Source of the DNA: Kribbella turkmenica
Lineage (GTDB): Bacteria; Actinomycetota; Actinomycetes; Propionibacteriales; Kribbellaceae
DNA length: 64,000 nt
Direction of reading: 5' to 3'
Assembly (NCBI RefSeq): GCF_004348725.1
Contig: NZ_SMKR01000003.1
Coordinates: 41,341-105,340, forward strand
In this document: piece by piece, positions 49,419 through 58,092 of the stretch
Position numbering within the stretch: the stretch's first letter is position 1
How the letters are laid out: each line of letters opens with the position of its first letter
Translations under genes and position numbers: made by a program
The notes under the pieces: generated by a model
The model's input: the letters and a program-made list of their open reading frames with translations, nothing else
The model's database searches: none
What the model was told of the DNA's origin: nothing

Positions 49419-50413
49419 GACACCTTTCCTTTCGCGAGCCCGGGAGAATGAGTCTGCAGAGCCTCGGCGCGATGACACCGCACGAGCGCAGTGGATAGTT
49501 GCTCGAGGCGCGGGTGATCTGCCCGGCAAGCCGCGACGCAGTGAGCACATCGGTCGGCGAAGGCGCACCCGGGAGGTGCCTCGAATGCGGCAAGTGGCTG
49601 TCCCGGGATTGCACGCAGGCGCGGCAGCGCCTGTTCGATGTCCGGCCGGGCTCCGAGCAGACCGATCGTGTAGGGATGGCGCGGTGCGCGGTGGAGCTCG
49701 GTGCTTGCTTGCAGCTCGACGATCTCGCCGGCATACATGACCGCCGTACGATCACAGATCGAAGCGGCGAGATCGAGGTCGTGGCTGATGAACAGCAAGG
49801 CCAGGCCGCGGGTGCGCCGTAGCCGATCGAGTATGGCGACGATCTCGGCCTGCGTCGAAACGTCCAGTGCGGTCGTCGGCTCGTCCGCAAGAAGCAGTCG
49901 AGGTTCCCCGGCAAGTGCCGCCGCGATCACGACGCGCTGCAGCAAGCCTCCGGAGAGCTGGTGGGGGTACTGCCTCAGCCGCCGCTCACCGTCATCGATC
50001 CCGACCTCGGCAAGCAGGTCGACCGCACGCCGCCTGGCCATGGCCGTCGGCATGCCCATCGTCAGGCGCAGCCCCTCACAGAGGAAATCGCCGATCGTTC
50101 TCACCGGGTTCAGCGCCGCCCTGGGATCCTGGAAAACCGTGGCCACATCGTGGGCTCGGTACGTGCGCAGCTCCTTCCGGCCGAGGCCCAGTACGTCGCA
50201 GCCGTCGAACTCGATCCTGCCGTCGACACGAGCGCCCGGTGGGAGCATCCGGCTGATCGCCCGCGCTGTCATCGACTTGCTCGATCCCGATTCACCAACC
50301 AGTCCGACGCTCTCTCCCTCGGCGATGTCGAGATCGACGCCACGCAGGACCTGCCGATCGCTTCCACCGACGGGCAGGACCACGCGTAGTGCCTTGAGAC
50401 TCAACAGCGTCAT
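49415..50413 (-). CDS. dppD: Peptide ABC transporter ATP-binding protein (DppD-like), altered Walker A
   Basis: A 332-residue ATPase. The signature is LSGGLLQRVVIAAAL, Walker B is LLLADEPTTALD, and the C-terminal oligopeptide-transport cysteine cluster is CAFADRCAHCVAAC. Walker A reads GESGSSKS (residues 40-47): the glycine just before the lysine is serine (codon AGC instead of GGC). That glycine is nearly invariant, so this subunit may bind or hydrolyse ATP poorly, while its partner DppF is normal. The ATG at 50413 overlaps the dppC stop by 4 bp. Confidence 0.86.
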   Translation of the reverse strand: MTLLSLKALRVVLPVGGSDRQVLRGVDLDIAEGESVGLVGESGSSKSMTARAISRMLPPGARVDGRIEFDGCDVLGLGRKELRTYRAHDVATVFQDPRAALNPVRTIGDFLCEGLRLTMGMPTAMARRRAVDLLAEVGIDDGERRLRQYPHQLSGGLLQRVVIAAALAGEPRLLLADEPTTALDVSTQAEIVAILDRLRRTRGLALLFISHDLDLAASICDRTAVMYAGEIVELQASTELHRAPRHPYTIGLLGARPDIEQALPRLRAIPGQPLAAFEAPPGCAFADRCAHCVAACRADHPRLEQLSTALVRCHRAEALQTHSPGLAKGKVS

Positions 50414-51276
50414 CGGGCGCGCGCCCCCTCGCAACGTCGCAGCAGTCGCTGGCCGAGCAGGTTGAACGCACCAGCAGCAACCACCAAGCAGACCCCAGCG
50501 ACCACCGACTCCGCGGGATATCCCTGCAGTACGCCGCTCTGCCCGGCAGCGACCATCACGCCCCAGTCCGGCTGCGGTGGCTGCACCCCGAGGCCGAGAT
50601 ACGACAATGCGGCCAGGTCGACGGTCGCCCACGCCAAGGTGAGCGCAGCCTGGCCGATGACGATCGGCCAGATGTTCGGCAGCACATGTCGCACCGCGAT
50701 GCGAACCGCCGGAAGCCCTTGCACGCGGAGCGCATCCACGTAGTCCCGGCCGACCTCGCGCAGCGCGGCGGAGCGAACCAACCGGGCCATGTGTGGGACG
50801 TACGCGACGCCAAGCGCGAGCGTCGCGGCCGGCAGTCCCGGCCCAACGATCGCAACCGTCAGTACCGCCAGCAGAAGCCCTGGGAACGCCAGGGCCACAT
50901 CCAGCACCGCGACGACCGCAGAGTCCAGCCAGCGCCCGTACCAGGCGGCCGCGACCGCGATCGAGGAACCAAGCAGCGTGGCAAAACCGACGATCACCAG
51001 GGGCCCGAGGAAGCTCGTTCGGGCGCCCGCCAGCAGCCGCGACAGCAGATCGCGCCCCGCGGCATCGTATCCAAGAAGATGCCCCGCATCGGGTCCCCAG
51101 AACGATGCTTTCAGATCAACGGCTTGCGGGTCGTGAGGCGCGACCCACGGGCCGATCAAGGCCACCACGGTGAAGATGATCACGACCGCGGCCGACAGGC
51201 GGCCAGCCAGTCCGAACGCGCTCGCACGCCCCGCCTTGTGCGTTGGCCGAACCCCGGGCAGAACCATCGCCGTCAT
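50410..51276 (-). CDS. dppC: Peptide ABC transporter permease (DppC-like)
   Basis: A 288-residue permease with about six membrane helices and the conserved LLGYDAAGRDLLSRLLAGAR segment after the first helix. The EAA loop is YVDALRVQGLPAVRIAVRHVLPN. The ATG at 51276 overlaps the dppB stop by 4 bp. Confidence 0.88.
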   Translation of the reverse strand: MTAMVLPGVRPTHKAGRASAFGLAGRLSAAVVIIFTVVALIGPWVAPHDPQAVDLKASFWGPDAGHLLGYDAAGRDLLSRLLAGARTSFLGPLVIVGFATLLGSSIAVAAAWYGRWLDSAVVAVLDVALAFPGLLLAVLTVAIVGPGLPAATLALGVAYVPHMARLVRSAALREVGRDYVDALRVQGLPAVRIAVRHVLPNIWPIVIGQAALTLAWATVDLAALSYLGLGVQPPQPDWGVMVAAGQSGVLQGYPAESVVAGVCLVVAAGAFNLLGQRLLRRCEGARAR

Positions 51277-52232
51277 GCCGCACTTCCCAGACGAACCCGT
51301 GGATCCAGCACCGTGTACAGAACATCGACGGCCGTATTCACCAGTGCGAAAGCGACGACGAGAAGGAGGACGACCGCCTGGACGACCGGGAAGTCGCGAC
51401 CGGAGACTGCGGAGATCAGTAGCCCGCCGACCCCGTCGAGCTGGAAGGCGGTCTCGACGATTGCGGTACCCGCGATCAGCCCCGCAAGGGTGAGGCCGCC
51501 GGAGGTGCTGATCGGGATCAGCGCGTTGCGCAGGACATGCCGGCGGAACACCTGGCCTGACGAGAGCCCGCGGGCGAGGGCGGTCTCGACGTGCTCCTTG
51601 CCGAGTTCGGAACGGATGGATGCTCGTGTCGTCTGGGCGATCAGTGCCCACCAGCCGATCGCCAGCGATACGGCCGGCAGTGCGAGGTGATGCAGTCGGC
51701 CCACGACCGAGCCGCTGCCGCTGCCGAAGACCGGGAACCACCCTGTGCCGACGGCGAACAGTGAGATGAGGAGCACCGCTGACACGAAAGCCGGCGTCGC
51801 AATCGATGCACTCACTGCGACGCTCACCGCGTCGTCGAGCAGGCGACGTGGCCAACGCCCGGCCGCCACGCCGACACACACTCCCACTGCAACCGCCACG
51901 ATGAAGGCCAGCGCGACCAGCCAGGCGGTCGTCGCAAGGCGAGCCGATATCAGCCCGGACACACTCTGGCGCTGCAGCAGGGACTCGCCGAACTGCCCCT
52001 GGACCGCAGAACCGAGCCACCGCCAGTAGCGCTCGAGGAACGGATCGTCCAACCGGTACTGCGATCGCAACGCTGCCCGCAACTCCGGTGTCGATCCACG
52101 ATTGCCGATCAGGAACGACACCGGATCCCCGGGCGCCAGATACATCGCACCGAACACCCCGAAGCTGGACACCAGCAGGGCGACGGCCGAACCCGTCAGA
52201 CGACGGGCCAAGAAGCGCAGCATCGTGGTCAC
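51273..52232 (-). CDS. dppB: Peptide ABC transporter permease (DppB-like)
   Basis: A 319-residue permease with six membrane helices. It has the LAPGDPVSFLIG motif after helix 1 and the EAA loop VETALARGLSSGQVFRRHVLRNALIP. The ATG at 52232 overlaps the stop of the serine hydrolase gene, so the transporter is coupled to that enzyme. Confidence 0.9.
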   Translation of the reverse strand: MTTMLRFLARRLTGSAVALLVSSFGVFGAMYLAPGDPVSFLIGNRGSTPELRAALRSQYRLDDPFLERYWRWLGSAVQGQFGESLLQRQSVSGLISARLATTAWLVALAFIVAVAVGVCVGVAAGRWPRRLLDDAVSVAVSASIATPAFVSAVLLISLFAVGTGWFPVFGSGSGSVVGRLHHLALPAVSLAIGWWALIAQTTRASIRSELGKEHVETALARGLSSGQVFRRHVLRNALIPISTSGGLTLAGLIAGTAIVETAFQLDGVGGLLISAVSGRDFPVVQAVVLLLVVAFALVNTAVDVLYTVLDPRVRLGSAA

Positions 52233-53653
52233 CTGACCTTCGGCGCTGACGGCGTGACGTGGCGGAGCGGCTCACCAGACACGATGTGCAGGTCAGACCG
52301 CGATGCCACCACGGGCACGTCTTTGCGACCGCCGGCCTCCCGGCTGGTTCGGCTCGTGTCGCGTGCGAGCAACCGCAGAGCGGCGTGAACCCGTGTCGGC
52401 CGTCCGTCGCCACCCTTGTCGAGAAAGGCCACGGTCGTCCGGAGCTCTCCGAAATCAGCCCAGAACACGTCGTCGGCTAGATGGCTCAACGCCACGGATC
52501 TGCCTGTCAGCGGGTTGGCGATTTCCAATCCGCCGTCGATCCGCCGTACCGGCAGGTCGAATGCGGGGCACCGGTAGTCACCCACATATCGATCGAGTCG
52601 CGACTCGGACCCGAGAGGAGCTCCGTTCAGAGCTGGCGGCTTCGGTCCACCGAACAGGCCGCCAGCCAACTCTCGGCCCAACAGTTCTCCTCCTGCGGTA
52701 TTGGTCAGGACTGCGACGACCATTGCGGTCGCCGGATCCGCATGTACCAAAGCCGACGTACCTCCTCTGTGTCCCACCAGTCGATGAGCCGAGGCGGAGC
52801 GCGGATCCCCAGCCTCGATCGCCCAGCCGAGGCCCCAACCGGACTCGAACAATCCGAGTCCCGGCACGGTGGCGTACTCGGTCTGAAGCTCCATCGCGAG
52901 TTCGGCGGGAAGCAACCGCCGGGCCTGCGGCCAGTCCGTCCCGGTCAGACAGACGCGAGCCAGCCTTGCCAGATCGGCGGCCGAGCCGCACAACGTGCTG
53001 CCCGCCGCCGCGAAGCCGCTACCGACGCGCGGCCACGAATCACAGATGACTGTGCCGCCGTGCTGGTCGAGGCGATGTTCAGCCGCAAGACCACTCGCTT
53101 GGGCTACGGGCGTTCTCACGACTGAAAGTCCCGACGGAACGAGCAGCCTGCGTGCAAGGTTGCTCTCCCAGGTCATCCCGGTCGTCACTTCGATGAGGTG
53201 CCCTAGCAGCACGTAGCCGACGTTGGAGTAGGAGAACCGCTCACCGGGCGCCGCTACCGGCTCGGCCTGGGCGACCATCGTCGCCAACTCCTCCTGCCCC
53301 GCAAGCGGCCGGAAATCGTCTGCAAGACCAGAGGTGTGAGAGAGCAACTGGCGGATCGTCATGTCGCCAGCGGTAGGACCAGCCTTCGCGAACCAGGGCA
53401 CCTGATCGGACAATCGGTCGTCAAGCGCGATGAGTCCTTCTGCCACCAGCTGGGCAACCATGAACGCGGTGAGCAGCTTCGCCGTCGAACCCCATGCAAA
53501 ACAGGTGCGCTCCGATACCTGCTCCTGGTCATCCAGCCGCGCAAAACCGCTAGTGGCTGTCACGGCGCCTTGATCTGTCAACACACAGGCCGAGGCGCCT
53601 ACGACCCTGTGCCGGGTCATCACATCGTCGAGTAGGTCCTGAACGCCGCCCAT
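52229..53653 (-). CDS. Class C beta-lactamase-type serine hydrolase, probable D-peptidase
   Basis: A 474-residue serine hydrolase. The catalytic Ser56 and Lys59 are in GSTAK; the second motif is Tyr142-Ser-Asn in RFSYSNVGY; the third is near residue 290 in HRGGTSA. A C-terminal beta domain (LDRYVGDYRCPAF) resembles that of D-aminopeptidases and related esterases. No signal peptide is seen, so the enzyme is probably cytoplasmic. As the first gene of the peptide-transporter operon, it may hydrolyse the imported compound, such as a D-amino acid peptide or ester. The divergent TetR gene lies 117 bp away. Confidence 0.82.
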   Translation of the reverse strand: MGGVQDLLDDVMTRHRVVGASACVLTDQGAVTATSGFARLDDQEQVSERTCFAWGSTAKLLTAFMVAQLVAEGLIALDDRLSDQVPWFAKAGPTAGDMTIRQLLSHTSGLADDFRPLAGQEELATMVAQAEPVAAPGERFSYSNVGYVLLGHLIEVTTGMTWESNLARRLLVPSGLSVVRTPVAQASGLAAEHRLDQHGGTVICDSWPRVGSGFAAAGSTLCGSAADLARLARVCLTGTDWPQARRLLPAELAMELQTEYATVPGLGLFESGWGLGWAIEAGDPRSASAHRLVGHRGGTSALVHADPATAMVVAVLTNTAGGELLGRELAGGLFGGPKPPALNGAPLGSESRLDRYVGDYRCPAFDLPVRRIDGGLEIANPLTGRSVALSHLADDVFWADFGELRTTVAFLDKGGDGRPTRVHAALRLLARDTSRTSREAGGRKDVPVVASRSDLHIVSGEPLRHVTPSAPKVR

Positions 53654-53680
53654 GGGCTTCTCCTCGCACCTGCGTAAGCA

Positions 53681-53707
53681 TAATCCGATTACGGAATTCG
53701 ATTACGG
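53681..53707. promoter_or_regulatory. Candidate TetR operator between hydrolase operon and tetR
   Basis: In the divergent gap, TAATCCGATTA (53681-53691) is a perfect odd palindrome, and CGATTACGG is repeated at 53686-53694 and 53699-53707, 13 bp apart. The AT-rich cluster stands out from the surrounding GC-rich DNA. It could be the binding site of the adjacent TetR protein, controlling both directions. Confidence 0.45.
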
Positions 53708-53770
53708 TAGTAAGTCAGTTATGCTCTTGTCTAGAGGTTGGAGAAATTGGCCGACGAGTGGGGGTAGCCG

Positions 53771-54394
53771 ATGGGCAAGCGTGCGGAGTCGCGCGAACGG
53801 AATCGGGTCGCGCTCATCGAGGCCGCGCGTGAACTGATCCTCCGGGACGGGGCTCGCTGCCACCTGGACGCGATCGTGACCCACGCCGGTCTGACGACCG
53901 GTGCCGTCTACTCGATCTTCGGCAGCAAACAGGCTTTGCTGGTCGCCGTCTTCGACGAGATCGTCGCCGATGTGCAGGACAGCCTTCAGCACGTCGAGGA
54001 CCCGGCTCTCGAACTCGATGACGTTCTCCGGGGCTGCGCGCGGGCCTTCTACTCCATGGCCACACATCCCGCGGCACCGCAGAGGTTCAACTACGAACTG
54101 GTGCTGTTCGAACTCGCGCAGAGCGACGCCGACATCCACAGCCGACTACTGGCGGCACGCCGCTCGGTTGGCGATCACCTCGCCAAGCTTCTCACCGACA
54201 GAGTCCGAGGTGACGAAGGCACCAGACCGACGTCGGTAGAGGAAGCCGGCCGACTAGCCATAGCACTCCAGGCGCTCCTGCACGGTCTGACGCAAACCGC
54301 CATCCTCGCCCCCGATGCCGTCGGTCTCGATCTCTTCGAGGCGGCTGCCGCAGCATTGGGAACTCTCCAAGCGGCCCCAGCCAGTCAGCCGTAG
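53771..54394 (+). CDS. TetR family transcriptional regulator
   Basis: A 207-residue regulator. The helix-turn-helix is at about residues 28-52 (LDAIVTHAGLTTGAVYSIFGSKQALL). The remaining helical domain would bind a ligand. It is divergent from the hydrolase/dpp operon and probably controls it; AT-rich repeats in the gap are the likely operator. The ligand is unknown. Confidence 0.85.
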   Translation: MGKRAESRERNRVALIEAARELILRDGARCHLDAIVTHAGLTTGAVYSIFGSKQALLVAVFDEIVADVQDSLQHVEDPALELDDVLRGCARAFYSMATHPAAPQRFNYELVLFELAQSDADIHSRLLAARRSVGDHLAKLLTDRVRGDEGTRPTSVEEAGRLAIALQALLHGLTQTAILAPDAVGLDLFEAAAAALGTLQAAPASQP

Positions 54395-55086
54395 CGCCCA
54401 GGCTCTCCCGGATGATGAGCCCCCTTCCTCAGCAACCTGGCAAACCTAGAAGGCCTTGCGCCCGGCCGACGAGGCGGTGTGTCGCCCGGGGCTGTGCAGA
54501 GAGGATCCTCACGTTGACCTGCAGGTTCAGGCGTTCGCGGCACAACGAGCCATCTGAGGGCGACGAGTCATCGGGGCCGCCCTACCTCGTCGCCGCGCTG
54601 TGCGCTGGAGGCACTCGAGCCGGCCACCTCGTGCGTCTCAATCGGCTGAACGTCTTCCGCTCCGAGAAGCTGAATTCCGCCCAGGGCGACGCAAGGATGT
54701 AGCGCCGGGCAACTACATCGGGTCGGGGTGTTGCGGTTCGACGTTAGGAATCGCGGACGGAAACTGGCCGTTCGCCGACGCGCAGACCCGTGGCATCACG
54801 TCCGCCATCACTGGCCCGCGGACCCGCTGCTCGCTCTGACACCTCGACGCTGTGGGGTCTCGGAGAGCCGGGCCCGACACTGTCTGGAGCAGCCCGGTCC
54901 GAAGCTGACCGTCCTGCGCGTCTCGATTGCTGACGAGCTAGCCCGAGTGCGCGGGGCCTGCCGGTGGCCGCGTCGCCCGGGGCCTGTGTGCGCTCTGACT
55001 TCCGGTGACGTTCGTATCGGCTTCACTCGGCCGTGGCTCGTCGTGGTTAGACCAGGGGTGTCCTTTCGTCTGCCTCGGGAGTGTTC
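54395..55086. other. Intergenic region, no gene supported
   Basis: About 690 bp between tetR and phoD. Short open frames exist on both strands but have no motif, no ribosome binding site and no plausible neighbour link. The last 80 bp hold a possible PHO box and the phoD ribosome binding site. Confidence 0.4.
55010..55031 (+). promoter_or_regulatory. Possible PHO box upstream of phoD
   Basis: Two adjacent 11-nt units, GTTCGTATCGG and CTTCACTCGGC, resemble the direct-repeat PHO box (GTTCACC-type units, 11-bp period) bound by PhoP in actinobacteria. They lie 56-77 bp before the phoD ATG. The second unit is the better match. Phosphate control would fit the enzyme. Confidence 0.4.
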
Positions 55087-56700
55087 ATGTCCGATCCGCG
55101 GGATTCCGGCCCTTCTGCTTCTGCGTCGTCTGCTGTCCGCCGGCCGGGCCGTCGTACTGTGCTGCTGGGCGGAGCGGCCGCCGGTGCCGCGCTGCTTCTG
55201 CCGTCCCCGCTGGCATCCGGAGCCCCGTCCTTGGTGCGGTCGGGGCGGCCGGCGATCACCCACGGGATCCAGTCAGGTGACGTGTCCGCCTCGAAGGCTG
55301 TCGTCTGGGCGCGGGCCGACCGGCCTGCGCGGATGGTGGTCGAGGTCAGTCCGACCGAGACGTTCCGACAGGTACGGCGGGTGGCCGGTCCGGTCCTGGA
55401 TGCGAGCACCGACTTCACCGGCAAGACGTTGCTTCGCGGGCTGCCCGCCGGTCAGGACGTGTTCTACCGCGTCGTCGTCGCGGATCTCGGCGACGACCGG
55501 CTGACCGGCGCGCCGGAGTACGGCCGGCTGCGGACGGCCCCGACCGGATCGGCCGACATCCGGTTCCTGTGGTCGGCCGACCTGGCCGGCCAGGGATGGG
55601 GCATCGACCCGGCCCGCGGGGGTTACCGGATCTTCGACGCCATGCGCCGGCTGGCGCCGGACTTCTTCATCTGCTCCGGTGACCTGATCTACGCCGACGG
55701 CGTGCTGCCCGCGGAGAAGCCGCTGTCCGACGGCACGGTCTGGCGCAACCTCGTGACGCCGGAGAAGTCGAAGGTCGCCGAGACGCTCGCCGAGTACCGC
55801 GGCAACTATCGCTACAACCTGCTCGACGACAACCTCCGCCGGTTCAACGCCGAGGTCCCGCAGATCAACTCCTGGGACGACCACGAGGTCACCAACAACT
55901 GGTACCCGGGAGAGATCCTGGACGACAGCCGGTACACCGAGAAGCGGGTCGACGTACTGGCCGCACGGGCACGACGCGCGTTCCACGAGTACCTGCCCAC
56001 CAGCACGCGCAGCGACGACGAGGGCCGGGTGTACCGGGTGATCAGGTACGGCGAAGTCCTGGACGTGTTCGTGGTCGACATGCGTTCGTTCAAGGACGCC
56101 AACACCACCGGCCTCGAGACCGTCAGTGATGGCGGCGTGTTCGGCCGGCAGCAGCTCGAGTGGCTCAAGCGTGAACTGAAGGCCTCGCGGGCTACCTGGA
56201 AGGTCCTCGCGGCCGACCTGCCGATCAGCCTCGTCGTCCCGGACGGCGCCGCCGTCGAGGCCATCGCCCAGGGCGACCCTGGTACGCCGCTGGGCCGCGA
56301 ACTCGAGATCGCCGAGCTGCTCGCCCACGCCAAGCGCAACCGCATCACCGGGATGGTGTGGGTCACCGGCGACGTGCACTACACCGCGGCCCACCATTAC
56401 GACCCGTCACGAGCCAAGTTCACCGACTTCGACCCGTTCTGGGAATTCGTCTCCGGGCCGCTCAACGCGGCAGTCGGAATCGGACCGCGGCCGAACCTGG
56501 TGGACCCGACCTTCGGACCCGAGGTCGTCTTCGCCCAAGGAGCACCCTCCACCGACGTCAACAATCCGGCCTTCGGCTACCAGTACTTCGGTGAGGTGGC
56601 CGTCGACGGGGACACGCGACACCTGACGGTCCGCCTCCGGGACATCGAAGGCACCATCCTCCACACCGTCGGCCTCACACCTCCTGAACGACACCGCTGA
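55087..56700 (+). CDS. phoD: Alkaline phosphatase D (Tat-exported)
   Basis: A 537-residue phosphomonoesterase/phosphodiesterase of the PhoD family. The N-terminus [20 protein letters not shown] is a twin-arginine signal. A PhoD N-domain follows (GIQSGDVSASKAVVWARAD), then the metal motifs WSADL, SGDLIYADG, SWDDHEVTNNW and VTGDVHYTAAHHY. ATG at 55087 is preferred over GTG at 55081 because CGGGAG at 55076-55081 is then well spaced. The protein acts outside the membrane on phosphate esters. Confidence 0.92.
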   Translation: MSDPRDSGPSASASSAVRRPGRRTVLLGGAAAGAALLLPSPLASGAPSLVRSGRPAITHGIQSGDVSASKAVVWARADRPARMVVEVSPTETFRQVRRVAGPVLDASTDFTGKTLLRGLPAGQDVFYRVVVADLGDDRLTGAPEYGRLRTAPTGSADIRFLWSADLAGQGWGIDPARGGYRIFDAMRRLAPDFFICSGDLIYADGVLPAEKPLSDGTVWRNLVTPEKSKVAETLAEYRGNYRYNLLDDNLRRFNAEVPQINSWDDHEVTNNWYPGEILDDSRYTEKRVDVLAARARRAFHEYLPTSTRSDDEGRVYRVIRYGEVLDVFVVDMRSFKDANTTGLETVSDGGVFGRQQLEWLKRELKASRATWKVLAADLPISLVVPDGAAVEAIAQGDPGTPLGRELEIAELLAHAKRNRITGMVWVTGDVHYTAAHHYDPSRAKFTDFDPFWEFVSGPLNAAVGIGPRPNLVDPTFGPEVVFAQGAPSTDVNNPAFGYQYFGEVAVDGDTRHLTVRLRDIEGTILHTVGLTPPERHR

Positions 56701-56779
56701 GGCACCTGTTCAACCGCCGCCGGAGCTGACGACGGCACCACCGCCATGTAGCCGTGAAAGGGCGGCGCAGGCCCACTGA

Positions 56780-56966
56780 GTCCGTTCGCGACTGATTCCG
56801 TCTTGCGTGTGGTCGGCGAGAGTTCGGTGGACGAAGGCAGCCAGGTGAGTTCGGTCGCGCAGGTCGAGCTGGCCGAGATGCTGGAGATGTGGGTCTCCAC
56901 CGTGCCTTCGGGAAACGATCGGTTGGTGCGCGATCTCGCGGTTGCTGAGCCGGGCGATCTCGGCCG
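56780..56966 (-). pseudogene. LuxR-type DNA-binding domain remnant
   Basis: Minus-strand pieces in two frames read EIARLSNREIAHQ, then PEGTVETHIS, then LGQLDLRDRTHLAAFVHRT. Together they are the helix-turn-helix of a LuxR/NarL-type regulator interrupted by compensating frame changes. The receiver half is gone. The fragment lies antisense to and just before an SDR remnant. Confidence 0.65.
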
Positions 56967-56996
56967 GTACGGTGCCGGGCGACGGCGGTCCGCGCC

Positions 56997-57342
56997 GGGT
57001 ATTCGGCGTACGGGGCCAGCAGACATGTCGCTCGTCGGACTGATGCAGGCCGTGGCCCTCGACTATGACCCGCAGGGAATCCGCGTCAACGCCGTACTGC
57101 CAGGCCTGATAGCCACTGAGATGGTCCGCAGGTTGTCGGGAACAGTGGGAGTGCCGGACGCCCTCCACAACGCAGGCCTTGCAGCCACAGCTCGGTTCCG
57201 CGCACTTGCTGGTCGGCCGGATCGGCCTGGAAGAGATCGCCGCACTCGTCCTCGACGTCGCTTGCGACCGCTATCCCTTGACCGGCTCCGCACAGTGATC
57301 GACGGCGGGGCGTCAGCGCACTCGACCCCGTCGCGGGAAAGG
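56997..57342 (+). pseudogene. Short-chain dehydrogenase/reductase remnant
   Basis: The C-terminal half of an SDR gene is visible in three frames. GYSAYGASRHV holds the catalytic tyrosine, but the lysine of YxxxK is arginine. LVGLMQAVALDY and GIRVNAVLPGLIATEM follow after a frame change, then LVGRIGLEEIAALVLD and DRYPLTGSA, ending at a TGA; VIDGGASAH lies in yet another frame. The N-terminal NAD-binding part is missing. It cannot make an enzyme. Confidence 0.75.
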
Positions 57343-57363
57343 CCGGGTGGTGGGAACCAGGTT

Positions 57364-58032
57364 CTACTTCGCCGCCTTCCGGCGTGGACTGGTGGACCTT
57401 GTCTTGGTGGTCTTCGTGGGCCGGAGCGTACGGGCGGTGACGTCTTCCTGGGCCAGTCGTCGGAGGGCACTGAGCATCGCGTCGCCCAGGACTCCGGTCA
57501 CGACGACGGCTCCGGCTCGGTTGTCGAGGCCTTCCCTGGCCAGCATGAGGTCCACCTCGGCCTCGGCGAGTTCGTGCGCGGCCGCTGCGTACCGGTCGAG
57601 CAGCCCGAGCAGGTCGTCGTATCCGAGTCGGTCGAGGGTCTCGACCGTTGTGGCGAGGACCGATCGGGCGGGGTTGTGGTCGTTCACTCGCCAGCCGAGT
57701 TGGTCGAGCAGGTCCCGTACCCGCGTGACGGCGTCTGAGTCATCGGATGGGGACAGCTCGCGCGTCAGTGAGTACTGCACCAGCCCCAGGGTGACGAACT
57801 CGTCGCCGCCCTTCGTCTCCAGGTGACGGAAGAGTTTGCCGACGGCCGCGATCGACATCTCGCCCACTTCGACCATCGCGCGGATCAGCGCGAGGCGACG
57901 GACGTGCGAGTCGTCGTACGTCGCCTGGTTCGGGCTGGTGAACTGGCCCGACGGCAGCAAGCCTTCCCGGATGTAGTAGCGGATCGTCGGGATCGGCACC
58001 CCGGAACGCTGACTGAGTTCCGTCATCCGCAT
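57364..58032 (-). CDS. MerR family transcriptional regulator
   Basis: A 222-residue regulator. The winged helix is at residues 1-70 (LSQRSGVPIPTIRYYIREGLLP, then YDDSHVRRLALIRAMVEVGEMS). The C-terminal helical part has no recognisable cofactor-binding cysteines and ends in a lysine/threonine-rich tail. The gene starts 55 bp from the end of the APMAP-like gene on the same strand, with an inverted repeat between them. Confidence 0.82.
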   Translation of the reverse strand: MRMTELSQRSGVPIPTIRYYIREGLLPSGQFTSPNQATYDDSHVRRLALIRAMVEVGEMSIAAVGKLFRHLETKGGDEFVTLGLVQYSLTRELSPSDDSDAVTRVRDLLDQLGWRVNDHNPARSVLATTVETLDRLGYDDLLGLLDRYAAAAHELAEAEVDLMLAREGLDNRAGAVVVTGVLGDAMLSALRRLAQEDVTARTLRPTKTTKTRSTSPRRKAAK

Positions 58033-58063
58033 ACCGGAGGCCTCGCTTCTCTTATCGACCAGT

Positions 58064-58092
58064 GCTGAGTGTGACTATACGTAACGCTCAGC
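58064..58092. promoter_or_regulatory. Inverted repeat between the APMAP-like gene and merR
   Basis: GCTGAGTGT at 58064-58072 and ACGCTCAGC at 58084-58092 pair at 8 of 9 positions across an 11-bp spacer. The right arm covers the stop codon of the APMAP-like gene. It may be the operator of the MerR protein, which favours such dyads, or a weak terminator for the gene upstream. Confidence 0.45.

Noticed and set aside
53702..54139. Minus-strand frame opposite tetR
   Set aside because: It is a shadow of the TetR gene with no motif.
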